A stretch of 64,000 nt of DNA from Rhodoferax sp. GW822-FHT02A01 (GTDB lineage Bacteria > Pseudomonadota > Gammaproteobacteria > Burkholderiales > Burkholderiaceae_C). Made by a program: the position numbers and the translations under genes. Shown piece after piece: positions 57,416 through 64,000 of the stretch. A model generated the notes under the pieces. That model made no database searches and was not told where the DNA came from. It was given only the letters and a program-made list of their open reading frames with translations. Position 1 is the stretch's first letter. Every line of letters begins with the position of its first letter. The stretch lies in contig NZ_CP152376.1 of NCBI RefSeq assembly GCF_038784515.1, positions 1,116,001-1,180,000 on the forward strand, written 5' to 3'.

Positions 57416-59454
57416 TGGCGGGGACGGACAAGCCCGCGGCACCTGCTTCTGTCAGCTACCTGATCGGTGTAGACACCGGCGGCACCTATACCGATGCCGC
57501 GGTCATCGAGGCGCGCGGCCACCGCATCATTGCCACGGCCAAGGCCATCACCACCAAGGGTGATCTGGCCGTGGGCGTGGCCGAGGCCATTACCCAAGCG
57601 CTGGCCAAACTGCCGCACGAAGTGCCGCCGCAGAGCATCGCCATGGTGTCGGTGTCCACCACGCTGGCAACCAATGCCGTGGTCGAAGGCCATGGCAGCG
57701 CCACCGGCGTGGTGCTCATCGGCTTCGATGCCGCCATGGTGGAGCGCACCGGCATTGCCAAGGCCTTCCCCGACATTCCCATGGCCGTGGTGGCCGGTGG
57801 CCACAACCACGCCGGTGACGCGATCTGCCCGCTGGATACCGCAGCGCTGGAAGCCGCACTGGCTGGCATGAACGCCAAGGTCGACGCGTTCTCGGTGGCA
57901 TCCACCTTCGCGGTGCGCAACGCGGCCCACGAGCACGAAGCGCGCGACCTCATCGTGGCCCGCACCGGCAAACCGGTCACGCTGTCCACCGAACTCTCTT
58001 CCGCGTTGGACGCGCCGCGGCGCGCACTCACGGCTGTGCTCAACGCCCGGCTGATCCCGCGCATCTCGGGTCTGATCGACGCGGTGCAACGCGCCATGGC
58101 CCAGCTGGACATTGCCTGCCCGCTGATGATCGTCAAGGGCGACGGCTCGCTGGCGCTGGCGGAATCCGTGGCCACACGCCCGATCGAGACGGTGCTCTCC
58201 GGCCCCGCGGCCAGCCTGGTGGGCGCGCAGTGGCTCAGCGGCCTGGACAGCTTCATCCTCTCCGACATGGGTGGTACCACCACCGATCTGGGCCTGCTCA
58301 TCGACGGCCGCCCCAAGGTGAAAGAAGAAGGTGCTGAAGTCGGCGGCTGGCGCACCATGGTGCGCGCCATTGATGTGCGCACCATCGGCCTAGGCGGTGA
58401 CAGCGAGATCACGGCGTTGGCCAATGGCAAGATCACAGTCGGTCCGCAGCGTGTGGCGCCGGTGTCGCTGATTGCAGCACGCTATCCCGCGGTGCTGTCC
58501 ATGCTGCGCGCCGATCTGGACGATGTGGAAGGCGGCGGTTCCATGCACGGCAAATTCGTGCTGCTGCCCTTTGCCGCCGATAGCGACAAGGCTGCCAATG
58601 GCCTGAGCGCACGCGAGGCCGAGATGCTGCAAACCATCACGCACGAGCCCAAGCCCCTGCGCAAGCTGGCTACGTCCTTGAGCGCCCAGCGCGCCATCAG
58701 CAGCCTGCAGCGCAAGGGCCTGATCCAGGTCAGCAGCCTCACCCCCTCGGACGTGTCGCACGTGCTGGGCCTGCAGGACAACTGGTCCGCCGAGGCAGCC
58801 ACCATGGCCACGCAACTGGCGACCCGCTTGCGCGACATGAAGATGCCCACACCGGAGCGCACCCGTGCCTTTGCGACCCAGGTGTGGTCCGAAACGGTGC
58901 GCCTGACTGGCTTGGCCATTCTGCAAACCGCCTTTGGTGTGGACATGGCCGACAACGCGCTCACCCAGGCCGTGTGCACGGGTGACGGCAAGCTCGGGTT
59001 GGCCGCGGTCAGCCTCAAACCCACCATTCCCGTGGTGGCCGTGGGCGGCCCGGTGAAGGTGTACTACGAAGAAGTGCAGCGCCGCCTGGGTTGCGAGCTG
59101 GTGTTCCCCGAATTCTGCGAAGTGGCCAATGCCGTGGGCGCAGCCACTGGCGTGGTGGCGCACAGCGTGACGGTGGAAGTGATGGGCGACGGCACCGGCC
59201 TGTTCCGTCTGCATTCCTACGCCAGCACCAAGCAGTTCACCAATCCGCACGAAGCGCTGGCCGAAGCACAAGCCCTGGCCGAGCAACTGGCCCACGATGC
59301 CGTGGTTGAGATGGGTGCGCCCAAGCCTCAGGTGAAGCTCAGCATCACCAAGCAATACATGCCCAACGCCCGCGGTGAAGAAGGCCTGCTGCAGGCCGTC
59401 ATCGTGGCCGAGGCCATTGGCCGCCCCAACGCCGCGGCAGAGGTTGCTGCCTAG
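57415..59454 (+). CDS. Hydantoinase/oxoprolinase (HyuA-like) ASKHA-fold protein, stand-alone
   Basis: 679 aa. N-terminal Hydant_A_N domain with phosphate-binding DTGGTYTDAAV, then Hydantoinase_A with SDMGGTTTDLGLL and VAVGGPVKVYYEE. Family members use ATP to open hydantoin or oxoproline rings, normally with a HyuB partner, absent here. The ATG overlaps the bmt TGA (TGATG), tying it to betaine demethylation; an ATPase or activator role is possible. Substrate unknown. Confidence 0.82.
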   Translation: MAGTDKPAAPASVSYLIGVDTGGTYTDAAVIEARGHRIIATAKAITTKGDLAVGVAEAITQALAKLPHEVPPQSIAMVSVSTTLATNAVVEGHGSATGVVLIGFDAAMVERTGIAKAFPDIPMAVVAGGHNHAGDAICPLDTAALEAALAGMNAKVDAFSVASTFAVRNAAHEHEARDLIVARTGKPVTLSTELSSALDAPRRALTAVLNARLIPRISGLIDAVQRAMAQLDIACPLMIVKGDGSLALAESVATRPIETVLSGPAASLVGAQWLSGLDSFILSDMGGTTTDLGLLIDGRPKVKEEGAEVGGWRTMVRAIDVRTIGLGGDSEITALANGKITVGPQRVAPVSLIAARYPAVLSMLRADLDDVEGGGSMHGKFVLLPFAADSDKAANGLSAREAEMLQTITHEPKPLRKLATSLSAQRAISSLQRKGLIQVSSLTPSDVSHVLGLQDNWSAEAATMATQLATRLRDMKMPTPERTRAFATQVWSETVRLTGLAILQTAFGVDMADNALTQAVCTGDGKLGLAAVSLKPTIPVVAVGGPVKVYYEEVQRRLGCELVFPEFCEVANAVGAATGVVAHSVTVEVMGDGTGLFRLHSYASTKQFTNPHEALAEAQALAEQLAHDAVVEMGAPKPQVKLSITKQYMPNARGEEGLLQAVIVAEAIGRPNAAAEVAA

Positions 59455-59501
59455 GCCGTGGTAGTGGTTACCATGGCGGGCACGCATGCACGGGCCTGAC
59501 C

Positions 59502-59894
59502 ATGGAATTCATTTTTGAAGTACTGTTCGAGATCTTTGGCGAGCTGATTCTGCAAGTGCTGTTTGAAGCACTGGCCGAGGTCGGCATCCACCTCACGCGC
59601 CGCCATGCCGATGCGCAGCCCCGCAGTGGCTGGCGTCTGATGATTGGCTATTCCGTGCTGGGTCTGATCGTGGGGGCGCTCAGCCTGCTGGTGTTTTCGC
59701 ACTCGCTGGCGCACAGCCACAACGGCCGTCTGGCCACACTCCTGCTGGTGCCCCTGCTGGCTGCGCTATCCACCGTGCTGCTGGGCAAACTGCGCACACG
59801 CAAAGGGCAGACACTGGCCGGGATTGACCGCTTCATGTATGCCTACCTGTTTGCCCTGGGCATGGCCAGCGTGCGCTACTGCTGGGCGCAGTAG
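59502..59894 (+). CDS. Small membrane protein of unknown function
   Basis: 130 aa. An amphipathic acidic N-terminal helix (MEFIFEVLFEIFGELILQVLFEALAEVG), then three hydrophobic segments (residues ~48-66, ~75-93 and ~108-125). No family recognised. Forty-seven bp after the hydantoinase-like gene. Confidence 0.65.
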   Translation: MEFIFEVLFEIFGELILQVLFEALAEVGIHLTRRHADAQPRSGWRLMIGYSVLGLIVGALSLLVFSHSLAHSHNGRLATLLLVPLLAALSTVLLGKLRTRKGQTLAGIDRFMYAYLFALGMASVRYCWAQ

Positions 59895-60100
59895 TCACTT
59901 GGCGACATAGAACACAACAGGCTCACACAGGGTCGCCTGTTGGAGCAGATTTGCTTGCGAAAGCCGTTCTGCGAAATGGCCATTCGTGTGGACGGTGGAT
60001 TGCAACTTCGTTACAGTGCGCTAAAAATGCACCTCCTCGACGGGGACTTGGTGCCCCATGCACTCCATCCAACAACCTCTTTCAACCGACTGACCAGATC

Positions 60101-61108
60101 ATGAAAATCATGGGTATCTCCCAGCCCGGAGGGCCGGAAGTTCTTCAATACACCGATGCACCCGACCCGCATGCCGCGCCCGGGGAAGTTGTCATCGACG
60201 TGGTGGCTACGGCCGTCAATCGCGCAGATCTGCTGCAACGCCAAGGGTTCTATCCCGCACCCGCGGGCGCACCAGACTGGCCTGGTCTTGAGGTGAGCGG
60301 TCGCATAAGCGAAGTGGGCGAAGCCGTACGCGGATGGTCTGTGGGTGATCCCGTGTGCGCCCTGTTGTCAGGTGGTGGTTATGCGCAAAAAGTGGCGGTT
60401 CCGACCGGGCAACTGCTGCCGGTGCCGGCGTCGCTACCCTTGGAAGACGCAGCCGCCTTGCCGGAGGTGGTTTGCACGGTCTGGAACAACCTGTTCATGG
60501 TGGCCGGTCTTCAAGCCGGTGAATGGCTGCTGGTACACGGCGGGGGGAGCGGTATTGGGACCATGGCAATCCAGATGGCCCGACGCCTGGGCGCCAGGGT
60601 TGCGGTTACAGCGGGAAGCGCCGACAAGTTGGAGCGCTGTCGCGCGCTGGGAGCCGAACTGCTGATCAACTACCGCGAGCAGGACTTTGTCGAGCAAATG
60701 CGTGCGCATACGGCTGGGCACGGAGCCGATGTCATTCTGGACATCATGGGTGCCAAGTATCTGGGAAAGAACGTCGACTGTCTGGCCTACAAGGGGCGTC
60801 TTGTGGTGATTGGTTTGCAGGGTGGCACCAAGGCGGAAATCAATCTTGGGACACTCCTGTCAAAGCGCGGCAGCTTGCACGCCACAGCTCTGCGCAGCCT
60901 GTCGCCACAGAACAAGGCAGAGGTTGTGGCGAGTGTGATGCAAAACGTCTGGCCCCTTGTGGAGGCAGGAGAAATCCGCCCCATCATTCACTGCCACTTG
61001 CCACTTACCGCCGCAGGGCAAGCGCATGCCTTGGTGCAGGAGTCCTCCCATGTCGGCAAAGTGGTGCTGACCGTGCAGCAAGACCAGAAAGTCCGGCAAA
61101 CGGCCTAA
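60101..61108 (+). CDS. NAD(P)H quinone oxidoreductase (zinc-free MDR family, PIG3/QOR-like)
   Basis: 335 aa. Nucleotide-binding VHGGGSGIGTMAIQMARRLGA; no structural-zinc Cys cluster, so the quinone oxidoreductase branch. MKIMGISQPGGPEVLQY is the family N-terminus, so the start is 60101 rather than the long upstream frame. Probably a detoxifying reductase. Confidence 0.88.
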   Translation: MKIMGISQPGGPEVLQYTDAPDPHAAPGEVVIDVVATAVNRADLLQRQGFYPAPAGAPDWPGLEVSGRISEVGEAVRGWSVGDPVCALLSGGGYAQKVAVPTGQLLPVPASLPLEDAAALPEVVCTVWNNLFMVAGLQAGEWLLVHGGGSGIGTMAIQMARRLGARVAVTAGSADKLERCRALGAELLINYREQDFVEQMRAHTAGHGADVILDIMGAKYLGKNVDCLAYKGRLVVIGLQGGTKAEINLGTLLSKRGSLHATALRSLSPQNKAEVVASVMQNVWPLVEAGEIRPIIHCHLPLTAAGQAHALVQESSHVGKVVLTVQQDQKVRQTA

Positions 61109-61152
61109 CCGCTGACGCCCCCCGAGGCTGGAAACACAGAGGCGGCAAGCAA

Positions 61153-61761
61153 TCAGATCTTGCCGCTGTGCTTGAGTCGACTCAGGGTCTCAGGTGCCAG
61201 ATTGAGGTAGGAAGCCAGTTCCTTCTGGGGGAGATGTTCAAGCATTTCAGGGTGCTTGCGCATGAACCGTTGAAAACGCCCCGGCGCATCCAGCAGATGC
61301 AGGGTAATGATGTGCGCCATGATCTCGGTCATCACCTGCATGACGTTGAATTCGAACTGCTGCAACAGCTGTGGACGCTTTTCGAGGAAGGCGACCCAAT
61401 CCACCAGCGGCAGACAGGCCACTCGCGACTTGGTAACGCTGACGATGGCATACGGAGTGGGTGTGCCCGTTCGCCACGCAGCGTAGCTGGTTTCCATGTC
61501 TGCCTCACCCGAAAACCGCAGAATCATTTCCTTGCCAGCAGGATTGGACACGACACGTTTGAGAATGCCTTCGAGAACAAAATACTGCGCCATGTCGCGG
61601 ACGCCCTGATTGCGCAAGAAGTCGCCCTTGCGGGCATCAATAATTTCCAGATGGGGCTCCAGCGCCGCAAAGTCCTCCGCACTCAAGCCCTGCAGCGACT
61701 TGTGTTTCTTTATCTGCAAGCGGATTACGTTGTGCTCCGGATGATCAACCAAGGGAGTCAT
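61153..61761 (-). CDS. Crp/Fnr-family transcriptional regulator
   Basis: 202 aa. Cyclic-nucleotide-binding fold (residues ~20-130) and a C-terminal HTH, LPQKELASYLNLAPETLSRLK. No N-terminal Cys cluster for an FNR-type iron-sulfur centre, and the cNMP-binding Arg/Glu pattern is not obvious, so the signal is unknown. Divergent from oxc across 226 bp, which makes oxc-frc its likely target. Confidence 0.85.
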   Translation of the reverse strand: MTPLVDHPEHNVIRLQIKKHKSLQGLSAEDFAALEPHLEIIDARKGDFLRNQGVRDMAQYFVLEGILKRVVSNPAGKEMILRFSGEADMETSYAAWRTGTPTPYAIVSVTKSRVACLPLVDWVAFLEKRPQLLQQFEFNVMQVMTEIMAHIITLHLLDAPGRFQRFMRKHPEMLEHLPQKELASYLNLAPETLSRLKHSGKI

Positions 61762-61987
61762 ATCTAGACCCGTTTCCTTTTTTTTTCAGAATCTTGACCG
61801 CCGTCATTCGTTGGTCGATAACGCCCAATTGATACTTGATCCAAGCACAGAAGTATACGTTGTAGCACTGTGTGGAAAGTAGGCAAAAGCGACCGGAAAG
61901 AAGAGGGGCCAAGTCGTCACCACCTTGGACCTTCAAGATCATCCAACGCGTTTGCCCCCGAAGTCAAGAAGAAAGAGACAACCCATC

Positions 61988-63709
61988 ATGCCAAACGAAT
62001 CGGCCACGCAAGAAATGACAGACGGATTTCACCTCGTCATAGATGCCCTCAAACTCAACGGGATAGATACCATCTACGGGCTCCCCGGCATTCCCATCAC
62101 AGACCTGACCCGTATGGCGCAGGCTGAGGGGATTCGCGTCATTTCTTTCCGTCACGAACAAAATGCGGGCAACGCAGCAGCCATTGCCGGCTTTTTGACG
62201 CAAAAGCCCGGCATTTGTCTGACGGTGTCAGCCCCCGGCTTCCTGAACGGCTTGACTGCTTTGGCCAACGCTACGACCAATTGTTTCCCCATGATTCTTA
62301 TCAGCGGGTCCAGCGAGCGTGAAATCGTGGATTTGCAGCAGGGTGACTACGAGGAAATGGATCAACTCGCCATTGCCAAACCCCTGTGCAAGGCGGCCTA
62401 TCGCGTGTTGCACGCTGAAGACATTGGCGTCGGCATCGCGCGTGCCATCCGATCGGCTGTGTCCGGGCGTCCCGGTGGTGTCTATCTTGATATGCCTGCC
62501 AAATTGTTTTCGCAGACCATGGAGGCGCAGGCGGGCAAACGTTCGTTGATCAAGGTTGTGGACGCCGCGCCGCGCCAGATTCCTGCACCCGACTCGGTGC
62601 AACGCGCTTTGACGTTGTTGAAGGATGCCAAACGTCCCCTGATCCTGTTGGGCAAGGGCGCAGCCTATGCCCAGGCAGATGCGAGCATTCGCGCGCTGGT
62701 GGAGAAGTCAGGCATTCCCTATCTGCCCATGTCCATGGCCAAAGGGTTGTTGCCCGACAACCATGCGCAATCGGCATCTGCTGCACGCTCGTATGTGCTG
62801 GCAGAAGCAGACGTCGTGCTGCTGGTTGGCGCTCGTCTGAATTGGCTGCTGTCGCATGGAAAGGGCAAGACCTGGGGAGGTGACAAGGCGAAGGACCGCA
62901 AGTTCATCCAGATCGACATTGCGCCGACCGAAATGGACAGCAACGTTGCCATCGCTGCACCCTTGGTGGGAGACATCGGCTCCTGCGTGTCCGCACTGGT
63001 GGATGGCATGGGCGCCAACTGGGCCAAAGCACCTGCCGACTGGACGTCTGCAGTGTACGAGCGCCGCGACAAGAACGTGGTCAAGATGGCGGAGACCTTG
63101 TCCAAGAATCCGCCTGTCATGAACTTCCATAGTGCCCTGGCGGCAATCCGGGAGATCGTCAAGGCCAATCCCGAGGCTGTGCTCGTCAACGAGGGTGCCA
63201 ATACGCTGGACTTCACCCGCAGCATCGTGGACATGTACCAACCTCGCAAGCGACTGGATGTAGGTACTTGGGGCATCATGGGCATCGGCATGGGCTATGC
63301 CGTCGCAGCCGCTGTGGTTACCGGCAAGCCTGTCATCGCCATCGAAGGGGACAGCGCCTTCGGCTTCAGCGGTATGGAAGTGGAGACCATCTGCCGCTAC
63401 AAGCTGCCTGTGTGCGTGATTGTCTTCAATAACAACGGCGTTTATCGCGGCACCGATGTCAACCCGTCGGGTGGAGCCGATGTTGCTCCCACGGTGTTCG
63501 TCAAAGGTGCGCGCTACGACGTGATGATGGAAGCCTTCGGTGGCGTGGGCGTCAATGCAACCACACCAGCAGAGCTGAGCAAGGCACTGAAAGAGGCCAT
63601 TGCGTCGGGCAAACCCACCTTGATCAATGCGGTGATCGATGAGACTGCGGGTACAGAAAGCGGACGGATTACCAGCTTGAATCCGCAGACTGCCGCACAG
63701 AAGAAATAA
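61988..63709 (+). CDS. oxc: Oxalyl-CoA decarboxylase
   Basis: 573 aa ThDP enzyme. ThDP-activating Glu in [13 protein letters not shown], ThDP/Mg motif [14 protein letters not shown]...NNNG, and the family-typical GGADVAPT. Converts oxalyl-CoA to formyl-CoA and CO2. The start at 61988 ([13 protein letters not shown]) excludes a basic upstream extension. Followed by frc. Confidence 0.94.
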   Translation: MPNESATQEMTDGFHLVIDALKLNGIDTIYGLPGIPITDLTRMAQAEGIRVISFRHEQNAGNAAAIAGFLTQKPGICLTVSAPGFLNGLTALANATTNCFPMILISGSSEREIVDLQQGDYEEMDQLAIAKPLCKAAYRVLHAEDIGVGIARAIRSAVSGRPGGVYLDMPAKLFSQTMEAQAGKRSLIKVVDAAPRQIPAPDSVQRALTLLKDAKRPLILLGKGAAYAQADASIRALVEKSGIPYLPMSMAKGLLPDNHAQSASAARSYVLAEADVVLLVGARLNWLLSHGKGKTWGGDKAKDRKFIQIDIAPTEMDSNVAIAAPLVGDIGSCVSALVDGMGANWAKAPADWTSAVYERRDKNVVKMAETLSKNPPVMNFHSALAAIREIVKANPEAVLVNEGANTLDFTRSIVDMYQPRKRLDVGTWGIMGIGMGYAVAAAVVTGKPVIAIEGDSAFGFSGMEVETICRYKLPVCVIVFNNNGVYRGTDVNPSGGADVAPTVFVKGARYDVMMEAFGGVGVNATTPAELSKALKEAIASGKPTLINAVIDETAGTESGRITSLNPQTAAQKK

Positions 63710-63753
63710 GTTCGTAAGTTAGTCAACAAGAGCCATTTACAGGAGATAGCAAA

Positions 63754-64000
63754 ATGTCAAACAAACCACTCAGCGGTATCAAGATCATCGATTTCACGCA
63801 CGTGCAAGCAGGTCCTGCATGCACCCAGATGCTGGCCTGGTTCGGAGCTGACGTGATCAAGGTGGAGCGTCCAGGATCCGGTGACGTCACGCGGAGCCAA
63901 CTGCGCGACATTCCCGAAGCCGATGCGTTGTACTTCACCATGCTCAACAGCAACAAGCGCTCGTTGACACTCGACACCAAAACGCCAGAGGGCAAGGCCA
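63754..64000 (+). CDS. frc: Formyl-CoA:oxalate CoA-transferase, N-terminal part (cut by window edge)
   Basis: 82 complete codons visible: [58 protein letters not shown], a near-canonical class III CoA-transferase start. AGGAG lies 8 nt before the ATG. Recharges oxalate with CoA and releases formate, completing the cycle with oxc. Confidence 0.94.
   Translation, partial: MSNKPLSGIKIIDFTHVQAGPACTQMLAWFGADVIKVERPGSGDVTRSQLRDIPEADALYFTMLNSNKRSLTLDTKTPEGKA

Noticed and set aside
45943..59454. An MttB-type (pyrrolysine-family) betaine methyltransferase in the C1 cluster
   Set aside because: Looked for specifically; no gene in the cluster has that barrel or a UAG-interrupted frame.

Overview
The window is chromosome from a betaproteobacterium of the order Burkholderiales, most likely family Comamonadaceae (Rhodoferax/Curvibacter/Acidovorax-like). 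This rests on gene order (atpI-B-E-F-H-A-G-D-C; rpsL-rpsG-fusA-tuf-rpsJ followed by the S10 cluster; ybeD-lipB-lipA) and on protein style; the species cannot be fixed from sequence alone. Almost everything is high-GC core genome. The first ~2.5 kb is visibly more AT-rich and sits against a tRNA-Arg gene, as expected of an integrated island.

Layout. 1-2551: island edge with a small RiPP cluster on the minus strand: a microviridin-like (graspetide) precursor, an MvdD-type ATP-grasp ligase and a frameshifted two-helix membrane protein running off the left edge. 2552-2722: tRNA-Arg(CCG) plus a 5'-half duplicate. 2.8-5.4 kb: c-type cytochrome, a conserved unknown protein, YheT-type hydrolase, SnoaL-like protein. 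5.5-12.6 kb: complete ATP synthase operon (minus). 12.8-24.2 kb: lipoate synthesis (ybeD, lipB, lipA), rhomboid protease, aroQ, aldo/keto reductase, AraC regulator, EamA exporter, a regulatory-type PTS (EIIA-Man, HPr, EI), a lipoprotein with a DUF4197 protein, an acetyltransferase and a peroxiredoxin. 24.3-34.3 kb: S10 and str ribosomal operons (minus), with an apparent extra promoter and structured leader between rpsJ and rplC. 34.4-40.7 kb: D,D-carboxypeptidase, hydrolase, 2Fe-2S ferredoxin, VanZ, HemJ, a candidate small RNA, hemB, CorA-type transporter.

40.9-59.5 kb is the most distinctive part: a choline/glycine-betaine catabolic region. An ABC importer (ATPase and permease at 40.9 kb, binding protein at 51.5 kb) and a GbdR-like regulator serve betB and betA (choline to betaine). 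A Zn-dependent Bmt-type methyltransferase, a MtbC-like corrinoid protein, a methyl-H4folate:corrinoid methyltransferase, a RamA-like reductive activator, MetF with its MetV-like partner, and PurU together form a plausible route that takes a betaine methyl group through corrinoid and folate to formate. DUF1638, a 'virulence factor' family protein and a lone hydantoinase/oxoprolinase-like ASKHA protein are embedded and have no obvious role. The corrinoid protein has a strongly acidic N-terminus, whereas three partner proteins end in arginine-rich tails. Palindromic sites lie in the control regions, and three copies of a hairpin repeat with a constant core and covarying arms sit between betB, betA and bmt.

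59.5-64 kb: a small membrane protein, a quinone oxidoreductase, a Crp/Fnr-type regulator and the oxalate genes oxc and frc (frc cut by the right edge). Oxalate breakdown also ends in formate, so the right-hand third of the window converges on that product.
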